The notes: generated by a model from the letters alone, not told the origin. A stretch of 64,000 bases of DNA from CAYOEV01 sp964403075 (GCA_964403075.1 CAYOEV010000003.1:62001-126000); one strand, 5' to 3'; counted from the first letter of the stretch, positions 1 through 8,996 are shown. Translations and numbers: made by a program.

Positions 1-1
1 T

Positions 2-1369
2 CGATTCCTGGGTGCTTTTTTGTTTTTGATTCAGCGGGGGCTTGCCGCTGGGATTACCATCTATGCACCTTCGATAATTCTCAGTCAGATTTTGGGTTAT
101 GACCTTACGGTTATGATTGTCGTAACAGGGGTTTTGGTGATTATTTATACTGTTTCTGGAGGCACTCGGGCCGTTTCTATCACCCAAAAGCAACAGATGG
201 CGGTGATCATGGGGGGGATGTTCGTAGCCTTTTTTATAATTATTGGTCACATCAACCATCATGTATCTTTTGGTGGTGCTTTAAAAATTGCCGGTGCATT
301 GGATAAATTGGAAGCTGTCAACCTGCGTCTGGATTTTTCCGAACGTTACACCCTTTGGAGTGGATTGACAGGTGGGTTTTTTCTGGCCTTGTCCTACTTT
401 GGTACGGACCAGTCGCAGGTCCAACGTTACCTGGGGGGTAAAAATGTAACAGAGAGTCGTATGGGACTCATGTTCAATGCCATTTTAAAGATCCCTATGC
501 AATTTTTTATCCTGTTTGTGGGAGTCATGGTTTACGTTTTTTTTCTTTTTCAGGGCAGTCCTGTTCATTTTAAAGAAACTTCCCTGGACAAGCTAAAAAA
601 CTCGGCATACGCTGGTGAACTGGCTGGTTTGGAACAAGATTATCGTGCACTGGAGGTCGCTCGTTCGGATTTGGCCCAAGCCTATGCTTCCGGTGGGCAC
701 CCAGCTGTTAAAAGGCAACTGCAGCGCGCAGATGAGCAACTCCAGACCCTTCGGGTGCAAGTGAAACAACTCATTTTAAAGGTCGACCCTGACGCGGAAT
801 TAAAGGATGCCGATTTTGTATTTATCACATTCATTGTCAATTACTTACCGCATGGCCTCATCGGCTTGCTGATCGCCGTTATATTGTCTGCTGCCATGAG
901 TAGCACTTCTTCAGAACTCAATGCGCTTGCATCTACCACCTCGGTGGATTTTTACAAACGTTTGGTCCGGACAGAGGGCAGCGATCGACACTACCTGATC
1001 AGCTCTCAATTATTTACCTTCCTGTGGGGTACCCTGGCCATCTTTTTTGCCCTTCTGGCCAAAAATTCCGAAAACTTGATTGAGGCGGTCAACATCATTG
1101 GCTCTCTTTTCTATGGTACCATTCTTGGGATTTTTCTGGTGGCTTTTTTTCTCAAGCAAGTCAGAGGCGGACCGGTTTTTTGGGCCGCAATCCTGGCCGA
1201 GTTGGTGGTGATTGGCCTTTATTTTTTAGGTCTTTATGAAGTAGTATTCTCCGTCGCAGGCCGATCGGTGGACTTCTCCATCGGGTATTTATGGTACAAT
1301 GTGATCGGTACCGGAATTACCGTGTTTTTGGCATTGATTTTTGAAATTGTGAGCAGTCGGCGATTCTAG
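2..1369 (+). CDS. Sodium:solute symporter (SSS family), 3' part
   Basis: The frame is open from base 2, so the 5' end lies outside the window; about 455 C-terminal residues are visible. It is a polytopic inner-membrane protein of the sodium/solute symporter family, importing a small solute (sugar, amino acid or similar) with Na+. Family signs are the run of hydrophobic helices, the segment ALSYFGTDQSQVQRYLGGK, and the late segment LSAAMSSTSSELNALAST that resembles the family signature. Between two helices lies a hydrophilic insert of about 85 residues rich in E, Q, L and A, probably a helical or coiled-coil cytoplasmic element. The substrate cannot be read from the sequence. No terminator follows. 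Confidence 0.88.
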   Translation, partial: RFLGAFLFLIQRGLAAGITIYAPSIILSQILGYDLTVMIVVTGVLVIIYTVSGGTRAVSITQKQQMAVIMGGMFVAFFIIIGHINHHVSFGGALKIAGALDKLEAVNLRLDFSERYTLWSGLTGGFFLALSYFGTDQSQVQRYLGGKNVTESRMGLMFNAILKIPMQFFILFVGVMVYVFFLFQGSPVHFKETSLDKLKNSAYAGELAGLEQDYRALEVARSDLAQAYASGGHPAVKRQLQRADEQLQTLRVQVKQLILKVDPDAELKDADFVFITFIVNYLPHGLIGLLIAVILSAAMSSTSSELNALASTTSVDFYKRLVRTEGSDRHYLISSQLFTFLWGTLAIFFALLAKNSENLIEAVNIIGSLFYGTILGIFLVAFFLKQVRGGPVFWAAILAELVVIGLYFLGLYEVVFSVAGRSVDFSIGYLWYNVIGTGITVFLALIFEIVSSRRF

Positions 1370-1435
1370 GAAAAATCCCTACTACTACAACATACAGCCT
1401 CATACATGGTGCGAAGTAAACCAACTGATTGAGCA

Positions 1436-1609
1436 TCAGTCGTGGTTGGCGATCTCTGTAAGTTGCGCTCGACTAAACAAATTGAAATAATTGGCCACGA
1501 TTTTGGGGTTTTCCACAAACTCTTCAGGGGTTGGCGCGAAGTGCATGACCCTTTTACTCGCTAATAATTTGTGGAGCCCTTCTGAAATTTTTACTTTCTC
1601 TGATAACAT
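1436..1609 (-). CDS. Small hypothetical protein (57 aa)
   Basis: An ATG-initiated 57-residue frame occupies most of the 312-nt space between the symporter and the DUF4249 gene. Its composition looks protein-like: a charged N-terminus (MLSEKVKISEGLHKLL), then an FAPTPEEFVENP stretch and a short helix-like tail. No signal peptide or known domain is seen. It lies downstream of the sigma/FecR/TonB operon on the same strand, about 70 nt after the DUF4249 stop, so it could be the last gene of that operon or a separate small gene. No strong ribosome binding site is seen, which is normal for Bacteroidota. The rest of the space holds nothing recognisable. Confidence 0.42.
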   Translation of the reverse strand: MLSEKVKISEGLHKLLASKRVMHFAPTPEEFVENPKIVANYFNLFSRAQLTEIANHD

Positions 1610-1681
1610 AGCGGTGTATTAATATGTTGATAAGTCATGGAAGCACGACGTTACCCCTAAAAAATCAACAAAAAATATTAT

Positions 1682-2509
1682 TTATTCTACCACGCCTGAT
1701 ATGCTGGTAATGGAAGAGGCACCAAAGTAGCCCAAGACTACATTGTCTGTGGCTGGATCAGTGTAGCGAAGGTTGCCAGATGCCGTTGCCGGGCCCACAC
1801 CAGCAGTGGTTCCAAGCGTTGCAGTTTGTGAACGGATGAGCTCCAGAAAGTTGAATGCGCCTACCGTCAAGGACCAGAGTTCAATTCTTACACTATCGCC
1901 AGCATCGTAATTGAACAGTTGCAGCTCATTAACAAGTGGGTCCGCGCCATTGATGAATTGGTCACTTAATAAAATCAGTTGATCGGGGTCGTTGAACTTC
2001 TCTCCATTGCGGAAGCCAATGTACCTGTAGAAGTCTTTTGTAGCCAATGGGTCCGTGCTGACAACTACAGGATAAAATTTTGTAACTGGATCGCCAGTTT
2101 GTTCGTCGTTGGTGTCAAAAGATGTAAAAGAAAGGGATTGCAGGGGGTCAACCGGGCGTAAGGTTTCCGGTTCAGAGACCACCATTTGCTCATCAGCAAG
2201 GACAACAAATAATTGGTAATTTCTTCCGACCACTCCGGTAAACACCTGACTTTCATACCAGCCATCAGCAGAGTGTACACAGTCCCAGCTGTTGCCCAAA
2301 TTGTCTTCTATGCTAAGTGTGGCATCGGACACAGGCAGGCCATCACGCTCGGCGTCAAAAGGCACTGTTTGCGACAACCGGATTCGGTGCGCCTTATTTT
2401 CGTTGGTCACCCAACCTTCAACGACCAGTTGCGGGTCACCCACAGGTAACTCTACGAGCTCTTCACAAGCGACAAGTGTCAGAAGTAATATGGTGAACAA
2501 CGGCTTCAA
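1682..2509 (-). CDS. DUF4249 outer-membrane-associated lipoprotein
   Basis: 275 residues with a lipoprotein signal peptide (MKPLFTILLLTLVAC, Cys15 as lipidation site) followed by a beta-rich domain typical of DUF4249: the early VVEGWVTNE motif, IRLSQT, and a late FNFLE segment. DUF4249 proteins are encoded next to TonB-dependent receptors of the STN/carboxypeptidase-regulatory type in Bacteroidota and probably act as their surface partner; substrate unknown. The start is TTG at 2509, overlapping the receptor stop (TTGA), so translation is probably coupled. No in-frame ATG lies before the lipobox. Last recognised gene of the sigma-FecR-receptor operon. Confidence 0.85.
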   Translation of the reverse strand: MKPLFTILLLTLVACEELVELPVGDPQLVVEGWVTNENKAHRIRLSQTVPFDAERDGLPVSDATLSIEDNLGNSWDCVHSADGWYESQVFTGVVGRNYQLFVVLADEQMVVSEPETLRPVDPLQSLSFTSFDTNDEQTGDPVTKFYPVVVSTDPLATKDFYRYIGFRNGEKFNDPDQLILLSDQFINGADPLVNELQLFNYDAGDSVRIELWSLTVGAFNFLELIRSQTATLGTTAGVGPATASGNLRYTDPATDNVVLGYFGASSITSISGVVE

Positions 2510-5118
2510 AATTTAAAATTATAAGTTACTGCAGGTATGATGCTGCCAAACACCGAATATGCTTCAACGGCTGTTTGCCCGGAACCAACAGGATCTTCCA
2601 GGAAGAAATAGGAAAAAATGTTTTTTCTGCTATAGACATTGTAGACGGTGAAAATCCAAAAACTTTGCACCTTTTTTAATTGGTCCTGTTGATTTTTTCT
2701 CTTTCCCGACAAGCGTAAAGAAAGGTCTAGCCGGTGGTAATCCGGCAGGCGAGATCCATTTCGTTCGCCAAAGGTGGGCACAATCTTGTCATCAAAACGA
2801 AATTTGCCATTGGGTAGTGTGAAAGGTCGGCCAGTATTGTAAGTAAAGGTCGAGGAAAGGGAAGTGCGATCCGAAAGCTGCCAGCTGCCTACGAGATTGA
2901 TGTCGTGACGTTTGTCGAAGTTTGTCGCGAAAAGCTGGCCATCGTTGATTTGCAGTTCTTTAAATGGACCATCAAATTCCTGCAAGCCAAACGACCACGT
3001 GTAGCTTAGCCAGCCTTTAAGTTTACCCACATTTCTTCTGATCAACAGTTCCAATCCAAAGGAAGAAGCGCGTCCATTGAGCAATTCAGTCTCCAGATTT
3101 TCCCTAAAAGTCAAATCGGCACCATCTTTAAAGTCAATGACGTTGTAAATATTTTTATAGTACAACTCCAGACTGCTTTCCCATTTATTGTTGAGGAAGT
3201 TGCGATAAAAGCCGGCGGTATAATGATCCACGTGGGTAGGTTCGATATATGGATCTGTTAATTTCCAGATATCTGTGGGGGCACGTGCAACAGTATTGGA
3301 GATGAGGTGAATGTATTGGAACACCCGATGATAGCTGGCCTTGAGTGCTGTCCGATCGTTTATACGGTAGCGAAAAGATAGCCGGGGTTCCCAGTTTAGT
3401 TCGCGGTGAAAGACCTTTCGTGCGGCGGTAAGTGTGCTGTCGATGATGGAGGCGTCGGTTCTGGGGAGGCCAGGGGCATATTTAAACAGCGTTTTTGGGC
3501 CAAATTGCCATAGCCCGGATAATCTCAGACCGTAATCAATGGACCATCGGGCTGAGAAATCCGTCTGATGTGAAAGGTACAACGCGCCCTCTATGGCCTG
3601 CTCTGTATCGAGTACGGTAAGGTTGGTGGAAGTATTTTCACTAAAGGGTCGACGTTCACCGGGTCGGAGCGTATGTAAAGTGGCGAAACCTCCAAAGCTA
3701 ATTCGGTGATTGGGTGTTTCGTCCCAAGTGAAATCTGATTTTATCGACAGGTTGCTCAACCGGGATTTGCCTATGAAGCTCCCCACTTCTACAGGGTCCT
3801 CAATCTGGTAATTGTATTCGGTTAGCAGGGCGGTGAGATTGCCAAACAATTTGGGTCCAAATACATGATTCCACCGTGCCGATAGGGAACGGTTGCCCCA
3901 CCGGCTAACGGTGTTGAATCCCGCCCTATTGCGGTCCAGTCCTTGGTACCCGGTAATGTAAAACTGATTGCGGTCATTGGCACGCCAGTTCACTTTGGCA
4001 TTGATGTCAAAAAAAATGAATCTATTCTCATCCAGGTCATCATTGATCAGATTTTCCACGGGAAAATTCAAAAGGGATCGACGTGCAGAAACCAGATACG
4101 AAGCGCGATTTTTCTGTAATGGTCCCTCAGCAGTCAGGCGTGCAGATATCAATCCAATGCCGCCTGAGGCGGCAAATTCCTGGTTATTCCCTTCTTTTTG
4201 TACAATGTCGATGATGGAAGAAACCCGTCCACCAAATTTGGCCGGCATGTATCCTTTAAGTATTTGAACGGACTTAATGGCCTCTGGATTGAAAACGGAG
4301 ATCAATCCAAAAAAATGGTTTGGATTGTAGATGGTAGATTCATCGAGAAGTACCTGGTTTTGATCGATATCACCTCCCCGCACACTCAAGCCATTGCCTT
4401 GTTCCCCAAGTGACCGAATACCTGGCTCCAGGAGCGAATTTTGGAAAATCTCTGCCTCTCCTAAAAAATAGGGAATGTTCCACTCGGGACTGATCCTCAA
4501 GGTCGTACGCCCGGGTAGTGTGTTAATCAGGTTGTCATCTGCAGGTTTATCAATGATTACCAGCTCTTCCATTGCAGCTATTTGCGGTTGTAGCTTCCAA
4601 TTAAACTGGTGGTTAGCGCCCAGATTGATTTGCTTTAGCTGCACCTCGTAACCTACATATTGAATCGTCAATTCATAGTTGCCCTGAGGCAATGAGAGAG
4701 AAAAAAAACCATAATTATTTGTTGTAGTGCCTTGTCCGGTATTTCGATGGACGACCGCCGCTCCCACGAGGTTTTCTCCAGTTTCGTTGTCGCTGATGGT
4801 CCCGCTGATGGTATACAGCCTTACTTCATTGGTAAAGAGAATGACCTGATCTTGCAAAACATATTTCAGTTGCGTTTGGCTCAGGAGTTCATTTATGAGT
4901 GATTTAACGGTCCAGTTACCTGCGGCAATACTGACTTTTTGATTACCAATGACATTTTTGCTGTATCCGACGGGTGTAACCTGCTGAATCTTATCAAAGG
5001 CATGGTAAAGAGTTTCAATTGGTGAATCTAATAGGATAGGTTTCGACAGGGGCGATTGTGCCTGAGTATTCAGACCGCTGATTATCAATAAATAAAAAAG
5101 GAAACATCTTCCAAACAT
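2506..5118 (-). CDS. TonB-dependent receptor with STN signalling domain
   Basis: 870 residues. In order: signal peptide (about 1-20), STN domain (about 35-95, the part of transducers that contacts FecR), a carboxypeptidase-regulatory-like beta-sandwich (about 104-190, ISGTISDNETGENLVGAAV), a plug (about 210-315, with LSVRGGDIDQNQVLLDE), then a 22-strand-type barrel ending in Phe (NFKF), the usual outer-membrane C-terminus. It should bind a ligand outside, import it with TonB energy and signal inward through FecR and the sigma factor encoded just upstream. The ligand cannot be read from sequence; there is no SusD partner, so glycan uptake of the SusCD type is unlikely. Overlaps the DUF4249 gene by 4 nt. 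Confidence 0.93.
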   Translation of the reverse strand: MFGRCFLFYLLIISGLNTQAQSPLSKPILLDSPIETLYHAFDKIQQVTPVGYSKNVIGNQKVSIAAGNWTVKSLINELLSQTQLKYVLQDQVILFTNEVRLYTISGTISDNETGENLVGAAVVHRNTGQGTTTNNYGFFSLSLPQGNYELTIQYVGYEVQLKQINLGANHQFNWKLQPQIAAMEELVIIDKPADDNLINTLPGRTTLRISPEWNIPYFLGEAEIFQNSLLEPGIRSLGEQGNGLSVRGGDIDQNQVLLDESTIYNPNHFFGLISVFNPEAIKSVQILKGYMPAKFGGRVSSIIDIVQKEGNNQEFAASGGIGLISARLTAEGPLQKNRASYLVSARRSLLNFPVENLINDDLDENRFIFFDINAKVNWRANDRNQFYITGYQGLDRNRAGFNTVSRWGNRSLSARWNHVFGPKLFGNLTALLTEYNYQIEDPVEVGSFIGKSRLSNLSIKSDFTWDETPNHRISFGGFATLHTLRPGERRPFSENTSTNLTVLDTEQAIEGALYLSHQTDFSARWSIDYGLRLSGLWQFGPKTLFKYAPGLPRTDASIIDSTLTAARKVFHRELNWEPRLSFRYRINDRTALKASYHRVFQYIHLISNTVARAPTDIWKLTDPYIEPTHVDHYTAGFYRNFLNNKWESSLELYYKNIYNVIDFKDGADLTFRENLETELLNGRASSFGLELLIRRNVGKLKGWLSYTWSFGLQEFDGPFKELQINDGQLFATNFDKRHDINLVGSWQLSDRTSLSSTFTYNTGRPFTLPNGKFRFDDKIVPTFGERNGSRLPDYHRLDLSLRLSGKRKNQQDQLKKVQSFWIFTVYNVYSRKNIFSYFFLEDPVGSGQTAVEAYSVFGSIIPAVTYNFKF

Positions 5119-5167
5119 GAATCGAACGTCGTAGTATTTGTGCTACTCCTTTCGACTCAAATATAAA

Positions 5168-6055
5168 TTATTGACATCCGTTTCCCGTAATGTATACCTC
5201 CTTACTACGAAGCTGTAAATCAGCATTCAGGATGTAGCCAAGTGAGCGAATCACTTGTTTCAGGGGTTCGTTGTTAAATACCACGTTTACGGTGCAATTA
5301 CCGAACAACTCTTCATCGTAGTGGAAGTTTACGTGGTAGTAGTTTCCCAGGTCTCTGACCACTTCACTTAATGGTGCGTGCTCAAAGATAAATTTGCCAG
5401 TATGCCAACTCAAGATATTGGAGGGGGGTGACTGATCGATGACTATCGATTGATTATTACCATCATAAATAGCTTCCATTCCTGGTTCAATGAAAAATTG
5501 CTGGTCTTGCCTGTTGATGGACACCAAGCCTCTCTCAACGAACACCCTGACCTGCTGGTCACGCATATTTACGTTGAAGGCAGTGCCCAGCACTTTGACC
5601 TGAATTTGACCGGCCTCAATGATAAAAGGCCTGGATTCTTTAACTATATCAAAATATGCTTCACCCGTTAAAGATACCATTCGGCCGTTTTCAGCATCAG
5701 CAAAATGACTCATTCTCGCATTTTTGTTCAACACTACACGAGAACCATCTGGCAATGTCAACGCATGAACGCCGCTTGTTGCACGTACTATTACCTGAGG
5801 ACGGTCAGGATGCGACATTTGGGTGTAAAGCGTCCAGCCGGCGATGGCAAGTATAAGCACCGAAGCAGCCCAGGGGAGCAGGCTTCGTCTAGTTTTAAGA
5901 GGTCTTGCTTTTATAGCTACCTGGCGCCAGGCCCGGTCAGTATCAGACAGAGGAATATCCAATTCCATAAACTGATACATCCAATCTGCTTGCTCATCTC
6001 CAGAAGACTGTTGTTGGTATCGGTTTTGGTTATATGTGGCTAGATCTTTATTCAC
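5168..6055 (-). CDS. FecR-family anti-sigma factor
   Basis: 295 residues. A cytoplasmic N-terminal part (about 1-55) that should hold the sigma factor, one transmembrane helix (about 60-80, LLPWAASVLILAIAGW), a periplasmic FecR domain (TLPDGSRVVLNKNARMSHF; GEAYFDIVKE; FNVNMRD) and a C-terminal DUF4974-like region (FEHAPLSEVVRDLGNYYHVN). It relays the state of the TonB receptor STN domain to the ECF sigma factor. The start is GTG at 6055; the next in-frame ATG, about 25 residues in, would remove part of the sigma-binding segment. Lies between the sigma gene (56 nt upstream) and the receptor gene (49 nt downstream), same strand. Confidence 0.93.
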   Translation of the reverse strand: MNKDLATYNQNRYQQQSSGDEQADWMYQFMELDIPLSDTDRAWRQVAIKARPLKTRRSLLPWAASVLILAIAGWTLYTQMSHPDRPQVIVRATSGVHALTLPDGSRVVLNKNARMSHFADAENGRMVSLTGEAYFDIVKESRPFIIEAGQIQVKVLGTAFNVNMRDQQVRVFVERGLVSINRQDQQFFIEPGMEAIYDGNNQSIVIDQSPPSNILSWHTGKFIFEHAPLSEVVRDLGNYYHVNFHYDEELFGNCTVNVVFNNEPLKQVIRSLGYILNADLQLRSKEVYITGNGCQ

Positions 6056-6110
6056 AACAAAGCGAAGTCATTAAAGATAGGCGTCACCCCTAAGACATTG
6101 TAAAAAAGAT

Positions 6111-6671
6111 TCATTCTTTTTTCATTCGTTCATACACCGGGCGTAAAGACTCCCGTAATTTTCTCAGTGCAATGGTCATCTGATTTTCCACCGTCTTAAC
6201 GGATATTTCCATCTCGTCTGCTATCTCTTCGTAGGTAAGACCGCCATATCTACTCAAAACGAAGATTTGCTGACATTTTTTGGGGAGTTGTGAAATGGCC
6301 TGTTGAATGTATGTTTTGATACGTGTGTCGGGTTCGTGATCCTCCTCTGGATTGGTGGTCATAAAAGCCAGATGACTTTCTTCCAATTGTTGATTACGTG
6401 GAAGCTCGTACTTGATGTAGTTCAAGCATTTATTTTTGATGGCCGAGTAGAGGTAGGTTTTCAGCGTAGTCTTTATAGAAATATCCAAACGCTTTTCCCA
6501 TAAATACAACAGCACCTCCTGGGCCATCTCCTCCGCCGGTACCTGATCTCTCAGATAGGTATAAGCAAATCCATAAAGCCCTTGGTAGTATGATCTAAAC
6601 AGCCGCTCATAGGCTTTAAAATCATCCTTCTTCACGGCTTCGAATAACCTCATGTCCTCAGCTGCTGACAT
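6111..6671 (-). CDS. ECF RNA polymerase sigma-70 factor (FecI-like)
   Basis: 186 residues with region 2 (YLRDQVPAEEMAQEVLLYLWEKR, core-binding and -10 recognition) and region 4 helix-turn-helix (YGGLTYEEIADEMEISVKTVENQM). This is the Bacteroidota ECF type found with FecR and TonB receptors. First gene of the minus-strand operon, so it probably drives its own FecR, receptor and DUF4249 genes when the receptor meets its ligand. No clear TAnnTTTG element was found just upstream, consistent with, but not proof of, autoregulation through an ECF promoter. ATG start at 6671. Confidence 0.93.
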   Translation of the reverse strand: MSAAEDMRLFEAVKKDDFKAYERLFRSYYQGLYGFAYTYLRDQVPAEEMAQEVLLYLWEKRLDISIKTTLKTYLYSAIKNKCLNYIKYELPRNQQLEESHLAFMTTNPEEDHEPDTRIKTYIQQAISQLPKKCQQIFVLSRYGGLTYEEIADEMEISVKTVENQMTIALRKLRESLRPVYERMKKE

Positions 6672-7387
6672 TGCCGCGCAATTTAGGTTTGAATAATGTA
6701 AGACGACGTGCGACCATCACGTAATTTTTTGTCGTCGTTTAGAGGTTCCGTCCAAAAAAAATCCCGTTTGCTGCAGACATCAACGGTCATCCGAGTAAAA
6801 AGTACAGACCTGGTAACTGCCTGGTGCGACACATGTCGACTGCTACAATCGTGCCATGTATTTGGTGGCTTTCCTGATTACAGGATTGTGCAATGGCTTA
6901 AAGTATACCATGTGCCTCGTCTGATACAGATATGGCTATTTTAGAGTTGGATTAAATGAAAGACGTTGATTGAGTCTCTGTCTTCGATCCATTCCGAAAG
7001 ATGTTTCTGGCTGTACCTACCGGGTTCAGGATGCTGGAGTTTGAAGAGTTGGCCAAAAACATTTATTTTTCCCGAGATTCCTTCCAATTAGGCAACGACC
7101 AGCAGTTAACGGACAGAATAATTTGAAATTTATTGTGCGTTGCTTATCCAAGTAAATGCAGTAATGACAAACGGAGGCCCACAGCGGGAAAATTTCTGAG
7201 ATAAAGACAAGGATTTGATAAGCCCTATCAGAGATTGAAAATGTGCACTTAGTAAATGAAGGATGTAGTGATTGTGCGTGCCATTGTCTCTAATTGTTCC
7301 TTTTGTTAGGTCGGTTCAATGAAATAACTGAAGGCTGGTAATGGGGGGATTGGAGAGAGGAGGTATCGGATAATGAAAAATCTTAAT
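6672..7387. other. 716-nt spacer without a convincing gene
   Basis: Between the sigma factor start and the ftsE stop no frame longer than about 80 codons looks coding. Short frames on the plus strand have poor composition. A 41-codon frame at 7001-7126 contains FLAVPTGFRMLEFEEL, which faintly resembles the first strands of a LytTR DNA-binding domain; this may be a gene fossil. A weak palindrome (TGATA, AGCCC, TATCA) sits near 7217. No tRNA, transposase remnant or terminator with a U-tract was recognised. The promoter of the sigma operon should lie at the left end of this stretch. Confidence 0.5.
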
Positions 7388-8101
7388 TCAGAAACTACGA
7401 GAGACATTAAAACTTTCTTTTTCCGAATCCAATACGGCTCCAGATTCACATTTGAGTACACGATGCGGAAACTTATTGATGAATTGATGGTGATGCGTGG
7501 CCATCAATACAGCCGTTCCACTGCGATTGATCTCTTCGAATAGCTTCAAGATACCCTCAGATACCTCGGGGTCAAGGTTCCCTGTCGGTTCATCTGCAAA
7601 CAAGATGGCTGGCTCGTTGATTAAGGCCCGGGCAATGACTACGCGTTGTTGCTCTCCACCCGACAGTTGATGCGGCATTTTATTGGTGACCGCACCCAAA
7701 CCCACGCGCATGAGTACTTCTGCAATGCGGCTTTTCATTTTTGCCGTGTCCTTCCAACCTGTGGCCCGCATAACGAAATGTAGATTTTCGGATACTGAGC
7801 GGTCATAGAAAAGTTCGAAATCCTGAAAGATGATTCCTACTTTTCGACGAAGAAAGGGGATGTCTTTAGGGCTTATTTTTGACAATGAGTAGCCAGTAAC
7901 GCGGATGTCTCCAGCTTTGTGTTCTAGATCAGCGTACAATGTTTTAAGCAATGAGGATTTGCCGCTGCCGGTTCTCCCGACGAGGTAAACGAATTCTCCT
8001 TTGTCGATTTTAAAATTTACCGCATTGAGAATCGGTTTTTCTTCCTGGAAAATTGTCACATTGTCGACCTGTACCACGGGGTCTTCAGAAAGCTTATTCA
8101 T
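7388..8101 (-). CDS. ftsE: FtsE-like ABC transporter ATP-binding protein
   Basis: 237 residues with a complete ABC ATPase: Walker A GRTGSGKSS, Q-loop QDFELF, signature LSGGEQQR, Walker B ILFADEPTGNLD and switch His in MATHHHQF. The sequence around Walker A (VYLVGRTGSGKSSLLKTLY) and FLRRKVGIIFQDFELF is typical of FtsE, the ATPase that with FtsX controls peptidoglycan hydrolysis during division. No ftsX lies next to it; in Bacteroidota ftsX is often elsewhere. Overlaps the 68-aa gene upstream by 4 nt. Another MacB/LolD-type exporter ATPase is the main alternative. Confidence 0.82.
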   Translation of the reverse strand: MNKLSEDPVVQVDNVTIFQEEKPILNAVNFKIDKGEFVYLVGRTGSGKSSLLKTLYADLEHKAGDIRVTGYSLSKISPKDIPFLRRKVGIIFQDFELFYDRSVSENLHFVMRATGWKDTAKMKSRIAEVLMRVGLGAVTNKMPHQLSGGEQQRVVIARALINEPAILFADEPTGNLDPEVSEGILKLFEEINRSGTAVLMATHHHQFINKFPHRVLKCESGAVLDSEKESFNVSRSF

Positions 8102-8304
8102 AGCTCTAATTTCTTTAATTTACCAAAGGGAAGATGCTTGATGAGGGCATTCAATTCCTCCTCTTTGTCCTTGAGTCCATATTTTTCCAATTTTTTCAGT
8201 GGTCTATCTGCACGGAAGTAAGCCACCAGAACAAAATCTTTATCTCGCAATTGGATGTAGTCAGGTATTTTGGCTTTCCCTTTTACTTTGATGATGTACA
8301 TCAT
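8098..8304 (-). CDS. Small conserved basic protein (68 aa), unknown
   Basis: 68 residues, no signal peptide or membrane helix. Two beta-like segments (MYIIKVKGKAKI; FVLVAYFRADRP) are followed by a Lys/Glu-rich helical half (LKKLEKYGLKDKEEELNALI) and a basic tail. It is inserted between fsa and ftsE with ATGA-type 4-nt overlaps at both ends, so all three should be translated in a coupled way. That tight setting and the balanced composition argue for a real gene. Function not recognised; the beta-hairpin plus helix could be a small nucleic-acid or protein-binding fold, which is a guess. Confidence 0.72.
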   Translation of the reverse strand: MMYIIKVKGKAKIPDYIQLRDKDFVLVAYFRADRPLKKLEKYGLKDKEEELNALIKHLPFGKLKKLEL

Positions 8305-8957
8305 CCATTTCCTTTTTTATGATCTGCCAGAAATTTTTCCAGCCCAATGTCCGTCAAAGGGTGATGGAGCAAACCTGTGATGACTTTCAGTGGACAGGTG
8401 GCCACGTGGGCACCCATTTCGGCACATTGAATCAGGTGCATGGTATGACGGATCGAAGCGGCCAAAATCTCAGTTTCAAAATCATAGTTGTCAAAAATCT
8501 GAACCAACTGCTCAATCAGTCCCAAACCATCTGTGCCTATGTCATCCAATCTGCCGAGAAATGGCGACACATAAGAAGCACCTGCCTTGGCTGCCAGGAT
8601 GGCTTGACCAGCGTTGAAAATCAGGGTGCAGTTTGTGCGAATGCCATCTGATGTCAGGGCAGAAATGGCCTTGATACCTTCTTTAATCATGGGAATTTTA
8701 ACCACGATCTTATCATCCAGTTTAGCCAATTCCCTGCCTTCCCGTAACATCCCAGTCAGGTCCGTGGCAATGACTTCCGCACTGACGTTGTCATCAACCA
8801 CCTGGCAAATGGCCTGATAATGTGCTTTGATATTGGCCTCTCCCGAGATACCCTCTTTGGCCATAAGGCTTGGATTGGTGGTCACACCATCCAGAATGCC
8901 CATGTCCTGTGCTTCTTTGATTTCGTTGAGGTTGGCAGTGTCTATGAAGAATTTCAT
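8301..8957 (-). CDS. fsa: Transaldolase-like fructose-6-phosphate aldolase
   Basis: 218 residues of the small transaldolase/FSA (TalC/MipB) family, a cytosolic TIM barrel. The N-terminus MKFFIDTANLNEIKEA, the GVTTNPSL motif and the Schiff-base lysine in VVKIPM (Lys87) are present, as is the late VATCPLKVI segment. It interconverts sugar phosphates, either as transaldolase in the pentose phosphate path or as F6P aldolase; the two cannot be separated safely here. I start it at the ATG at 8957. A longer frame runs upstream but would read through the SRP RNA gene, so it is not used. First protein gene after the SRP RNA on this strand. Confidence 0.92.
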   Translation of the reverse strand: MKFFIDTANLNEIKEAQDMGILDGVTTNPSLMAKEGISGEANIKAHYQAICQVVDDNVSAEVIATDLTGMLREGRELAKLDDKIVVKIPMIKEGIKAISALTSDGIRTNCTLIFNAGQAILAAKAGASYVSPFLGRLDDIGTDGLGLIEQLVQIFDNYDFETEILAASIRHTMHLIQCAEMGAHVATCPLKVITGLLHHPLTDIGLEKFLADHKKGNG

Positions 8958-8996
8958 TTGAGGTTGTTTTTGGTAAAAGTATGTGGGCCGATTAGA

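Noticed and set aside
6708..6944. 78-codon plus-strand frame in the 716-nt spacer
   Set aside because: GTG start, unbalanced composition, no recognisable motif and no supporting neighbour.
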